Source of the DNA: Trichopria drosophilae
Taxonomy: Eukaryota; Arthropoda; Insecta; Hymenoptera; Diapriidae
DNA length: 64,000 nt
Reading direction: 5' to 3'
Assembly: GCA_030407085.1 (NCBI GenBank)
Contig: CM059587.1
Span: 92,189,001 to 92,253,000, forward strand
Under the pieces are notes generated by a model that was given only the letters and a program-made list of their open reading frames with translations, made no database searches and was not told where the DNA came from. Positions 25,251 through 36,739 of this stretch are shown here, one piece after another; position 1 is the first letter of the stretch, and the number at the start of each line of letters is the position of its first letter. Both the position numbers and the translations under genes were made by a program.

Positions 25251-25260
25251 AAAAGAAATA

Positions 25261-25300
25261 GGCCCCTGCGTATCGTGTTACGACATGGAACACAGGGGCC
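25261..25300. ncRNA. Compact 40-nt nested hairpin
   Basis: The outer arms GGCCCCTGCGT and ACACAGGGGCC pair with one mismatch. An inner TCGT-GTT-ACGA stem sits in the loop. It is unusually GC-rich and structured for this AT-rich setting. A function is not evident, and it could be a transposon tip or a structured RNA. Confidence 0.3.
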
Positions 25301-25404
25301 AACTATGTGTCTCATTCAACTGCACATATCTCGGTAAAAAATATCGTTTCCATACGAATTTTTTCTTGTTTTAAAGATAAGTTTATGTCCTTTTATGTCA
25401 ATCT

Positions 25405-25430
25405 CACCCACAGGGGATTCGAACTTGGGT
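25405..25430 (-). repeat. tRNA-like B-box relic
   Basis: On the minus strand AAGTTCGAATCCCCTGTGGG closely matches a pol III B box. No A box or cloverleaf is discernible, so I read it as the remnant of a tRNA-derived SINE. Confidence 0.45.
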
Positions 25431-25969
25431 TTCTTTCTTGTTCGAATAATTTACTCGAACCGTTTTAAAGTCTAACTGAAGGTAAATTATTGTACTCTAT
25501 TAGTTGTTTCTAACTGCGCAATCTAAGATATTAACTTTATTAACGGGTAATAACAGAAATTACAGGCAGAATCGCAAAAAAATGTTAATGAATTCTTTTT
25601 ATACAACATTTTTAAAAATGCAATCTTTTTGTTTTACCATAAAAAAACCGATAACCTCAGAGGAGAATTGAAGCACTCTAGCTTTAAATAAATTTAGTAA
25701 AAAATGCCGTTCTATAAGCTTTACTTCCCAGTCCCCTTAAACTTTATTTTAAAGAAACCGACTATGTGGCACCTGCTTGTATTAGTTGTAAAGTAGAAAA
25801 ATATCCCCAGTTCATTCAAAAACTTCATGAATATATTTTCAAAAGTATCTTCTTGGGAACACAACCAGTAAGTTCGACATTTTGCATGCCTTCGTGTGAT
25901 TTCTATTTTCTTTTTCATTAGAGAGTCATGACAAATCTTGGGAACGTGAGAAAATTTCGCAACTTGCAT

Positions 25970-26240
25970 CTGCTTAAGACACGAGAGACTAATATTGCCG
26001 CAAACTTGGAATAACGTTATTTTCCTCGATTTTCCCCGAAGCCGCGACGAGTGAAAAGGACGGTCCCGAGATTACGCGGGCTTTAATGTTGTACAAAGGA
26101 ACATTTTCCGGGAAAATAGCACGATTTACACGGTCGTGCTTATTAATATCGCTTTGAGAATACCGTATGTACTTGATTTGCTGATGTGCCATATGAGCAC
26201 GACTAATTTTACGTTTGCACGTTGCCCCTAGCTGTTTCTG
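25970..26240. promoter_or_regulatory. CpG-richer unique block, candidate non-coding regulatory DNA
   Basis: The sequence is complex and non-repetitive, with many CpGs (GAAGCCGCGACGAG, GATTACGCGGGC, ACACGGTCGTGC), contrasting with the AT-rich flanks. Opposite-strand frames are short. No protein or RNA gene is identified. The regulatory label is inference. Confidence 0.25.
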
Positions 26241-26401
26241 GGATTTATTTCGCCCCCTCCCTTATTAATAATATAATAATATAATCTACACTTATTTTCT
26301 AACTAAATTGGTTAGAAAGTTTATCCCGTCCAAAGGGAGTATTGTTTAGGATCCATCTTGATGGAAACTGCCGTAAGTCAAAGTTTCAAACGAAAACGAC
26401 G

Positions 26402-26657
26402 TACAGTAGAGTTCCGGTGTAATTGCATCTCGCTATATTTGCATCCCAGCATATTTGTCCGCTTCCGCCCCGTTATATTTGTCTGTCACTACTCAGTGTT
26501 TCCCCCACTTTGCGGGCTGGGGCCTGATGTGATGTCACGAGCATAACGCGATTGAGGAGATCGGGAGAAGCGGCGCTCCCCTTCTTTTGACAAATATAAG
26601 AAGACGGGAGGGGAAGTCGAGGAAACGAGCGGGCAAATATACCGGGACTGTACTGTA
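26402..26657. mobile_element. pogo/Tigger-like MITE, copy 2
   Basis: The ends are TACAGTAGAGTTCCGGT and ACCGGGACTGTACTGTA, flanked by TA. The internal blocks match copy 1 at 22495 in order and orientation. The terminal repeats here pair well over about 17 bp (TACAGTAGAGTTCCGGT against TACAGTACAGTCCCGGT), so this copy is in better condition at its ends. It has no coding capacity. Confidence 0.9.
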
Positions 26658-26689
26658 TTCCATTTTCAGACTATTTGGAGAATGAAAAG

Positions 26690-28180
26690 ACACCCGGGAC
26701 TACCCACGTACAGCTGTAAGATTTCGTGTAACCTTAATGAGACTAAAAAGGTGGGAACGAACTAATCCGCGTGGATTCGTTAATACCCCTTGGTTACCCC
26801 CACAAAGTGGGAAGAGCTAGAATGGAGTCACCGAGCGTCACTAAAAAGCTCTGTAATTATAGGCAAAATGTCCTCATTTTCAAGAAAATGTATGATTGTG
26901 TTAAGCGAAGTATTTTTCTATCGTTCTCCGAATACCATAATTTCCGTTTCTTTACAGAATTCAGCTTCTAAGAGGTATTTTTATCAGGCATTCAGTCTGA
27001 AATTCAAAATTTTTTATACCTGCGATAATTTTGGACTCTTTATGAAATTCCATTGTATCTACAGTTTTCCAGTGAGTTTCCGCCGTTGTATATTCACCCA
27101 GAAATAGATAAAAATCTTAAACGGAACGTTTAAGCATGGAAAGGGCCGCGGCGTTGAAGTGCGCTCGAACGGAGGCTCCCTTTAGCGATCCCCTTCGATT
27201 CAGCATAATACGGCGGAAATTCGCGGATCCCCGTCTCGAGGCGATATCGGAAAAACATTTTTCGAGAGCGACGAAACCTGACTAAGCCGCTTATCGTATA
27301 GCCGATGCGCTGACACGAAGAACTTCATTATGATAACAATCTCTCGAAAGTTCCGTGGATAGTCCACCTTGCATAAAGGTAATTGCAAAATTTAAGGTGA
27401 TCGTTGGACAAGCCACTAAAAAATTTTGATTAAGAGGTATTCGTCCTATTTCCCCAGATTTAAATGGTAAACGCAGTTTCCCTACATCCCTCTCTTTTTT
27501 TTTTTTTTTTTATTAATTTTCACTTTTCCTGTTTCGTCCTCGGAACGTGCATATGAAACGGAGGATGAAACGAGCTTTCCGGGCGAAGCTTCAAAGCCGT
27601 CAAAGCCACCGAATCGAGGCTGGCGTAATTTTGCAAATTTTCCTGCACTCGGTTTTGGTTAAATTTCTTTTTTTTACCCATAGTCGCTCGCAGAAGGTTG
27701 GATGGACGTTAGCTCGAAAGCTCGGAGAAAACCTTGTAATTCCGAGATTTATGAGTTACGGAGCTTTTTTCGCACCGGGACGAAACGGAGACGTTCTTTA
27801 GCCCCTTTATATGACGACGCATGAAACGATCCGAGATCTGGGTCATTCTTCTTACCAAGATAAACACGGAAAAGTTTACTGTACGAGCTCATTCAAGGGG
27901 ATTGTGTACGTAAAGGGGATCGAACCTCGTGGCGCATGAAAAAATGACTGGTTTACGTGACTGAACTATCCGATGACTTTTCCGACGGCTTTTGTTTTTA
28001 CTTTCGAATGGACGGTATATACGCACGAATAGGTATAGATAGACCCTATACACGTGGAGCTTACGGCGTCGGAGCTTTCCCGATTGATCGCTGTCGACAT
28101 CGCCCTTCGCAATTTTGTACGAAGGTACGTGAGCGATAGCGTCTAACGTGTATTGACGTGTACTTGCACCAGATAATAAC
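26690..28180. promoter_or_regulatory. GC-elevated unique block, candidate conserved non-coding DNA
   Basis: For nearly 1.5 kb the sequence is complex and CpG-bearing (for example GGGCCGCGGCGTTG, GTCTCGAGGCGATATCGG, GAGCTTACGGCGTCGG), interrupted by a poly-T tract at 27489-27508. Open frames of 60-105 codons occur on both strands and overlap, so stop-poor composition explains them. No exon with recognisable homology or convincing splice pair was found. It could contain enhancers or a non-coding exon of a neighbouring gene. Confidence 0.3.
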
Positions 28181-29890
28181 GTTTCCTGGGGTGGAACTTT
28201 CGATTTTTATAGATATTTCCCTCTTTATGACAGTAAAATAACGTCTTACTTGGAACATTTTTACATAATAATATATACACAAAAATTATATGAACCTAAA
28301 AAGCAAATAGTTAGTAAATAATAATAGATGCTAATTGAGCACTTTTGTTCGTACATATGACTCGTGTAGAAATATAAAAATGACATACGTAACGGCGATA
28401 TCGCAGCTCATTAAAACAAAATCCTATAGGGAAAAGAAACGCCGCCTAGTTGACTATACTGAAACACCAATAGAGTGACGGGACAGTGGGGATATCGCTT
28501 CCCCCTTCTCCCGAACAATCCCCACTCTTACGGTGGCGTGACCTATCAAAGCGTTGACATGCTAGTACTAATGTAGACTGGAGGGGGTAGGGGCGGACCT
28601 TAAGCATCGCTACACCGAACTGAAAACAGGGTAGACCAGTCCTTAAAATCGTACTTTACGAACTAAAAAGAATATGTGAATATTTTACGAACAGTGTATC
28701 AATAAATAGTATTCTTAAAAGTTGTAGGTTAAAAGTTGTGTTCAAGTTGTAAAATCAATTTTTTGGCTTTTAAGCTTTCCAGAAAATATAGAAAAACTAA
28801 TTAAGGACTGTCTGGAAAAAATATGGGTCAACTGTAACATTTCAAGTGAGAAAAATAGATAAGTAGCAGTTCATTAATACCCCAGCCTTAAATGATACTA
28901 AATAAGATCGAAGGGCCATTTAAAATGGAGCACTCAAATGGACGCTACCAAGGCGTCTAATACAAAATAATAAATAACAAATTTTTTTTGTTCGTTCGTT
29001 TTTTTGTTAGTATCAAAGCAAGATATATAAATGTAAACAAAAGGTATGTCAAAAACTTATAGATACTGTTATTTTGTAGATTTGAGGAACATCGCAGTTC
29101 AACCTTTCTCAATTTCCGGCATTCGACAACGTTATTAAAGTCAGTCAAACATATAGAGTGCCGGTGTCACTTTTTCTATGAAAGATAATATTATTATAGA
29201 AAGCCATCTATTGACAGAAATATTGAAACGAAGTGTAGTGTCACTTTAACGGGCAGATGTCAGCCTTTTAACAGCAGTATCGGTTTTACAGATTTGAGAT
29301 ATGGAGAGAGTCGCTGCACATGAACATCTTCCTTATCAGATTACATCAGAGTACCGTCATATGTCTGTGTAAATGACCAAGTAGTATACGAGCGAAATAC
29401 TAACATCGAGATAAGCCCGGTGGCTTAATGAATGAGCAGCACGTATTCGATTGCAACGGGATATGACCATTTTAGATCCTTTACAATAGGAATAGCACGA
29501 TTCAATGCAACGTTCAGAGAGGTACGGAATATTAGATCCGGTTGTTGTAGATATCCCATAACTTTTTCAAATTTACTCAATGCCTTCCCCCATTGTTCAT
29601 TCAAAAAGTTGATCATATTTCAAAATATAGAACGCAAACAATGTCTTCGTTTGAAGCGACGGATTGTGTTTTTAAAACTGCCTCATGGAAAATGTCTGAA
29701 TTTCTGCCTTTTATTAATTTATGTCTGAATACGAAAGGTAATATGATTGTATTATTTTCATTAAAGACTTTGCAAATAGCGTACCAGAAATATATATGAA
29801 AAATTCCACAGAACTTTTAAATTTTAAATCGATTTGTATTATTATGTTACTGGAAGAAAACAATTAGTATAATATCAGCAAATTTTGTAT
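28180..29890. other. Mixed stretch with one GC-richer patch
   Basis: A GC-rich patch at 28430-28620 holds AGTGGGGA (28485) inverted to TCCCCACT (28519). Its CCCCCTTCTCCCG and GTGGCGTGAC faintly recall the pogo-like MITE interior but the match is too weak to claim. Frames of 98 and 68 codons at 29432-29799 have no recognisable product. Confidence 0.4.
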
Positions 29891-29904
29891 ATCAGTAAAA
29901 TTAC

Positions 29905-29945
29905 AGATAGGGTTCGATTCCTGCTCTGGAAGGATTTTTTCCATC
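29905..29945 (+). repeat. tRNA-like B-box relic, plus strand
   Basis: GGTTCGATTCC at 29911-29921 is a near-consensus pol III B box. GGAAGGATTTTTTCCATCC immediately downstream includes a short hairpin and T-run. No A box is visible at the expected distance upstream. Confidence 0.4.
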
Positions 29946-29949
29946 CTTA

Positions 29950-32900
29950 ACATTAAAAATTTAAGTAATATTTTTTTCAATATTCTTATAATACTTCAAC
30001 GGAATATTTCGACATTGAGAACATTAATAGTTTAATATTTTTAATTAAATCTTAGCATTAATTTGTTTACTAAATAGAACCAGTTTTGTATGGTATTGGG
30101 GTTTCTAAACAACAGTATTTTAGTGGTTTAGACCACAACTACAGAACCTTTAAGATGATTTTAATAATGGAAATAAAAACCGTACTGCCCATAAAAATGA
30201 CGTAAATCCATTATTAAAAATTAAGAAATTAATATAATTGTTTTATTTTTTGCCCAATTTACATTCATTTTTCACCAACTATGTCAAAATACACTCACTG
30301 ACAAACAGGCACTGTGTTTCTCATTTAGAACCGTAATGGATCCCCTTTTTTTGATCTTATAATCAATCATGTCAGATATTTATGTAACGACCTTGAAAAT
30401 CCTCTATGTTACCAAACTGCACTACAATCCATCACATTCTCCCGGATTTACAAATTTTCCTTTTTGTGTTTGCGATAGATGTAGTCTAGTGGGTAGTCTT
30501 CTATTTTTTCGACCTTTGTGGGTTACAAAATTAGGTTATTCATCCGTTAAAAGTTACCATTATGATCGTGCAAAACTGAAATTTCATGGTTAAGGAATGC
30601 TGATTCATCCTAAATAGAAGTATTCTTACAAGGAATTATTCATTTTTATATAGTATCTTAATTATACATGTAAATATATATTTAAATAAAAACATTTGTA
30701 TGTAGGGGGCGGAAAAGTGGTATATTTCGCCCACATATACATAAATGTGTAAAACAGCTTTTTTTAAGATGTGGCTCGTCTTTTACACTGTTACACTTAA
30801 TGTATTTTATTTTGTTGACCAATTAAGACAAGTTGTTAATATAATTATTTTTGTTAAATTAGTTTTGAAAATTAAATTGACATTAAAAATATTTAAATGA
30901 TAGAATGTAGAAATATTTGATTTAAAGATAAATTTTATAATAATTCTTTGGATGTCCGATTACAGTTTTTTACGATTTCATTAATTAATGACGGTCTGTT
31001 CATTTACATAACCTTAAAATTATATTTAAATTTTTTTTCCAAGAAAAATATTATCAATAATTCTAATATTATTGTAAAGCTTACTTAATACCAGTTAAAT
31101 AAAGTAAATCATACAAATGTACGTGTTATGAAAACAAATTTCCCTGAAATCATAAAAAAAGAAGTCGAAAATTTTACGTAGGAATGTGACACATTGCATA
31201 TCAAAACGCACGTGTGACTTGAAGGTCGTAAGGTATAAATAACGTTTAAGAACGGCTCCACAGGTTAACGAAATATAAAGTATGCCAGGAAAGCGAACAT
31301 ACAATGAACTCCCTGCATAAAAATATACTATAAATAAACCAGGCTGCTGCGTGAAAAAATCTTCTTTCGATATCTTAAAACGCGTAAGAAATTTTTCTCT
31401 TTACTTAATGTAATTTTTAAAGTTAGTTAGAATGATTCCAAGCCATAGGATTTCTTGTAAGTTTCTATTTTTCAATTTTGATTGCTGAATAAATTTTTGT
31501 AGACATTTTTTGAGTATATTAAAAACGAAAAAAATATAATTTAACTTATTATGAACCAATACCATACAATTCTTTAACGACTATTCTGTATCGCAGATAT
31601 TTAAAAAGTCCATCGAGACTTGAAATTTATCAAATTATAAGGATTTGGCACTGAAATTTAAAAATATGCGAATCCAAATTTTTTTTACGACAGCTATATC
31701 TAATATGGCGGCTTGTCGTTTCGTGAAAAGTTTCGTAAAACATAAATATAAAGGATGATTCACTGGAAGGTTAGGAAATTGCTACAGATATTTCCGATTT
31801 CATATTGTTGGTTTAGTGGCAAAATGTTGACACAAATCCGTCATAAGGAGATGCAGCTATATAAAAATTTGAGTTCGTTACGGTGGTATTTGACATCAGA
31901 GATATTTTTATAGGCAACTTTTATTTGAAATTCTTCTGAAAAAATATGTTAAAAAGAAGAAATTTACTATTTTTTAAATTATAAAATGTGAAGGTTGTGT
32001 AACCCGTCTTTGTAAAATTGTATAACAACATCCGTTTAGGAATCATTGGTGTAGATTTTTTTTTAATATCGCAAAAATGTATAGTTTAACGAACTTTAAA
32101 AATTTCTATGAAAAAAATGTATAATTTGTCCTTAACAGGATACGTTAGTAATGATTTTTAATATATGTAGTAAATTCTTTCGGCACTTATTTTACCTAAA
32201 TTATATATTTTGGCCTTTTTCAATACATAAAATCATTAAAATACAAAGAAAAATTTGAAGTTAACGAAAGCTCCTACTAATACGAGTGTAAAAAAGTAAA
32301 GAAAACAAAGATATATAGTTATGACAAATCAAGAAAAAAGTTGTTTAAACTCAAACAAAATTTGTTTAAATCAAACAAATAATTACATTGCTATGGAATT
32401 AAATAAATATTTCTTTGATTTAAATAAATTATTTGGTTAATCATCTTTTATGCAGCATAATAAAAAAAACAATTTTTTAATTAAAAACAATTTTTCTGTC
32501 ATTAAATAAAATTATTTATTGAATCTAATGAAATGATTTCATCAATTAAAAAAAATACGTCTTAAAATGGTTTCTCGAATTTATTAAAGTATCTTTTAAA
32601 GATATGCAGATGGTCTTGAATAATAAAAAGTGGCATTGATATTAGCACATCTGTTCCAATATTTATAGAACTATATTTGATTGATTTGAGATATGTGATC
32701 ATTCGTATGTAGTAGATTTATCACTGTAACTAAAATTAAGCCAGTCACCTTGGGTTTAAAAACTGTGCTATAAAAATCATCTATCAATATTATGTGTTTT
32801 CATGGTAAACTTTAGTTCAATTAATTGTGAGGTGAATTGTATAGCATAAATTTGTTAATTTTTAAAATAAATGTATTTGCCTTGTATTAATTTCGCCGCG

Positions 32901-34220
32901 ACTATCTAATGGTAGTTAAATTTGTTATAAGTAGATTTGATTAGTTTAATCCTTTTCCCTCACAACTGTGTTTCAAACAATTTTACCCCATCGACTTCAA
33001 TTATACAATTGGAAATAAGTTTGTAAAAACTCTGGGATTTAAACTAATCGTTTACTTGTATGCCGATTTGATGTTTCAAACATTTTTCAAAGATTTGAAT
33101 AGCGCCATTCGCAAGAACAACCTCAAAATGAGTCGGAGATGGATGAGTCTATTTTAACAAAAATATTTGTATAAATAAAACGATTGGTCATTAAAGAGCA
33201 AAAGCAGTCATTCAAAAAATAAAAAAAAAAAATATTTCTCACAATGAGGATTTCAATGGTAATATAATAGAAATTGTAAACATTTTTAATTTAAAAAAAT
33301 GGCATATTTTTAAATCCATCCGTAATTATTTAGAAAATGTATTTTTATGTTCGCCCTAATTTTTAATTCATTTACAAAAATGTAATAAAATGTTTTGGAA
33401 AAAATAAAAAATGTTTTTTCGCGCTAAAATGAATTTGTCAGAGATATTATTGCCTTAGTAACTTTTGACGTGGAATTCAGTAGTGCTAGAGCAAAATTGT
33501 TTTTAATTTTTAAAGTAAGTTAGATAAATGTAATAGCATTTTTTCAAAATAACTATTTTTTTTTATTTAAAATTTATTGGTCAAAAAAATTGCTTACACT
33601 TTTTATTGATATGTCATTGAATTCTTCGTTAAAAAGAAGTAGTTTTTTAGTAGTATTGAATATTTGCAGAATTAGATAATTGTCATTAGAGATTAGTAGA
33701 ATTTAATGCTCAATCCCAGCCGAAACGTTTTTAACCAAATAAATACTTTTATTTAACAAAAAAAAAATCATTTATATTAATTAATTCTAAAAAAAGGTTC
33801 AGAGAAACAATCGATTAATTCCATTCTTGTCTCAAATTCCGCCAGGAAGATACTCACTATTGTGCAAACATAAATCTCATGCTTTAACTGATGATGCACA
33901 CATGGCAGCCAAAATGTGCCTTTGAGTGTGAATAAGAAGTGATTCCCCAGTTTCCAGTTTGCAGGGTCGTACCGAGATCGAATGTAAGGGGAAGTTTCCC
34001 CTTACTACAAGGATAACATTATGTGTATAACGAAGTGTCCTCTCTAATGTCGCCTGTCTGACTCTAATCCTGCCTTCCTATATCTACTTCCCATATTACA
34101 GTTTCGTACCAAACTTCATTAAAAGTGACAAAAATAATTTAATTCCCCATTACAAAATAAATTAAGTATTTTAATTCGTGAAGTAATGAGAATGCACATT
34201 TATTGTACTTTAAGTACACA
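29950..34220. other. Very AT-rich desert
   Basis: It is the most AT-rich long stretch of the window. Short low-complexity palindromic runs of TTTAAA and CAAACAAA occur at 32340-32550. An isolated hairpin-like GGCGGAAAAGTGG-TATATTTCGCC lies near 30710. A near-perfect palindrome, GTAAGGGGAA-GT-TTCCCCTTAC, lies at 33984-34005. Open frames are under 75 codons. I recognise no gene. Confidence 0.55.
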
Positions 34221-34800
34221 AAACTCAAGTAAGAATGGAAGAACTCTTTTATACCTGGATTCTCCTTCCGACTTTGTTCCGTTTTATTCTTGTACACCTC
34301 TTTAGTGCTGCATTTTTCCTCTTTAGAACAAAATGTTTGTACCGCGATTCATCAAAGGACAAGGGACGACAAGAAAAGAACATTTCGATTGTCCTTTTCT
34401 CGTCTCTGCCATTCTGTTTCGTTTTCTTTTTTTTTTTCTTTTTCACACCCATTCGTTTCACGCGCTTTGTATTTTTTTTTTCATTCCTTGGCGCTGGTCC
34501 AGAAATTAGCAAGGCTGGTTCAATCGAATCTTCGCTATTTAATGTAATAAATGCGACGATACACCGGAAATGTTTATGTACGTGTTTGAAATATTTCGCT
34601 ACTGAATTGGACGAAAATAGAATCATTCTACGGCAATTCTCCGCTCGTATGTTGAAGTTCAGTCAAATGATGACATCCACTTTAACCACTATTTCAACAT
34701 TCAAGCGGAGAATTTCGCATGCTGTGACTGCTGTGTGTATAGGTATTGTTTTAAAAATTAACGTTTTAAACAGGCGAAATTACACAATTTGATTGTGTCA
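34220..34800. other. Stop-poor segment with a 185-codon frame
   Basis: The plus-strand frame 34235-34792 is the longest in the window. It overlaps 125 codons on the minus strand and 85 in another plus phase, and it includes a phenylalanine run from a poly-T tract. That pattern indicates composition more than coding. The peptide starts hydrophobic, like a signal anchor, but no domain is recognised. A miRNA-like hairpin lies at 34635-34714. A lineage-specific gene cannot be excluded. Confidence 0.3.
34631..34718. ncRNA. Candidate pre-miRNA stem-loop
   Basis: The arms at 34635-34656 and 34693-34714 are 22 positions long with two mismatches (left arm from AATTCTCCGCTCG, right arm ending CAAGCGGAGAATT). 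A 36-nt loop separates them. Arm and loop lengths fit an animal pre-miRNA. Neither arm matches an insect miRNA that I remember. A MITE hairpin is less likely, because no longer arms or TA/TTAA flanks are visible. The strand of transcription is unknown. Confidence 0.4.
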
Positions 34801-35390
34801 CCTTTTCAGTTATACTGAGTTGTATTACTAAACTTATTAGTTGCTACCATGTTTGAATATGGGAAACTATTTTAAGTCGTTCATATTAGTGTTTGAAATC
34901 CTGGAATACTGGCCACTTTATTAAAATAAGAGTAACACCCTTTTGACAATACGTTACTATTTTCAGATTAGCAGACATCGATTGCGCATTTTTTTATGAA
35001 TATGCCAGAAATTTCAGCGGAATAAATCCAGAAATAAGTAAGAATTTACAAGAATGAACTTAGTAAGTAACAACGTGAACTGCTTGAGTACTACATACAT
35101 TTATTCGGGACTCTCGTTCATTTCTAAATCGTTTTCGCTGAAATTGGCTGTACACTCACAAAAACCGCTTAAAATAGTTTTAACATCAATAACTTTCTAT
35201 AATGAATGGATAAAATATCAAGTCCTGCTTACTAGAAAGTAGATAGGACTAGCAACTGCTACAGATGTTGAATTCAGCTACAAACATTACTTGATAAAAA
35301 TTCTTAACAAATTAAATTTACTTAGATTACTAACCCAAAAATTATAATAAATTAAAACGGTCTAAACACTATAGTACATTATTTTATCAT
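34800..35390. other. AT-rich non-coding spacer
   Basis: The spacer is ordinary AT-rich sequence. A 62-codon frame is incidental. No element is recognised. Confidence 0.5.
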
Positions 35391-36738
35391 AGCCCAGATA
35401 GAAATGGACGGAGCAAAACTCCTGCTAGGTACTGACGCAGTACAGATATATGGTACTGATTAACGGAAATGTGTCAGTACTAGCATTAACATCGGCAAAG
35501 TACTGACCTGGGACTGGTGGCCAGTACTGTTTTTGGTATTGACATATTACTGTCCGCCGGAACAAATCAGTACTGACACAGTACTAAATGCCAGTACTGT
35601 TTTCGGTATTGACAGATTACTGATCGCCGGAGTAAATCAATACTGACACAGTACTGATTGCCAGTACTGTTTTCGGTATTGAGAGATTACTGATCGCCGA
35701 AGAAAATCAGTACTGATACAGTACTAATTGCCAGTACAGCGGTCGATATGAAATGATTAATGACCGCCGAAGCAAATCACTACTGACTCAATACTGACCG
35801 CCAGTACTATTTTCGGTATTAAATGACTACTGACCGCTGGAAAAAGTCAGTACTGAAACATTACTGGCTACCAGTACCGTTGTTGATATGAAATGATTAC
35901 TGAACGTAAGAACAAATCAGTACTGACACAGTTAGAAATTTCTGAAGCTCGGAAGTTAACCACCGACGGAGTACTGACCAAGTACTGACACCCAGTACTG
36001 ATTTTCGGAGAGGAATCAGTACTAACTGTACCAGTGTAAAAGTACTGAACCAGTTCTAACAATCAGTACTGACATAGGGAGTCGAGACAGTACCGTCTTC
36101 CGTACCACATCAGTACTGCCCATGTACTAGCAGTCAGTAGTCGTGATCATGAGTTAATCAGTACTGACAACCAGAGTCAATCAGTACCGACGAGATACTA
36201 CCGCTCAGTACTGACATTCGAAGCTGAGTCAGTAGTGACTTCGGTACTATATCAGTATTGGACCCGTACTAAACATCAGTGATAGCGTGCGAAACGAAAT
36301 TAATATTAATATAAATTCGATTCGATGTAACTTGTCGTCAAGTTACTTTCAAAATATATATTTTTTCGAATAATAAATATACAAACGCTATGTTTTATAT
36401 ATAAAAGTCAAATACGTTAGTAATATGAAATGCAAGGATAAAATATTAGACGACAGATAAATAACAGTTCTAAACGTATTACTAACAATATAAGATACAC
36501 ACTGGTCCATTATTAATTTCGAACTGACAATCAATACTAATTCAGTGCTGATTTCCAGTACTGTCGGACAGTACTGGTTCGGTACAGCTCTCTCTGGCAG
36601 TCAGTACTGAACAGAGTTACATGCCGGTATTAACCCAGTACCGGACCAGTACTGGCGGTCAGTACTGCAAATCCAGCTGTAAGAACTGTGTTAGTATCAT
36701 GCCGGTACTATTTCGGTACTAATTTCTTCCTGGGAGCT
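35391..36738. mobile_element. 1.35-kb CAGTACTG fold-back/satellite element
   Basis: The outer ends AGCCCAGATAGAAAT and ATTTCTTCCTGGGAGCT are imperfect inverted repeats that bound the repeat exactly. The left part (about 35465-35930) is built of 70-bp units with GGTATTGA, GATTACTGATCGCCGG, AATCAGTACTGAC and CCAGTACTGTTTTC; GGTATT lies at 35535, 35605 and 35675. More irregular CAGTACTG or GGTACT units fill 35930-36290 and 36500-36725. The centre (36295-36490) is unique AT-rich sequence. CAGTACTG is a perfect palindrome. A second array is at 49.53 kb. Confidence 0.85.
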
Positions 36739-36739
36739 T

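Noticed and set aside
28430..28620. Third copy of the pogo-like MITE
   Set aside because: It shares only short C-rich and GTGGCGTGAC-like motifs; no CAGTAGAG tips or TA flanks are found.
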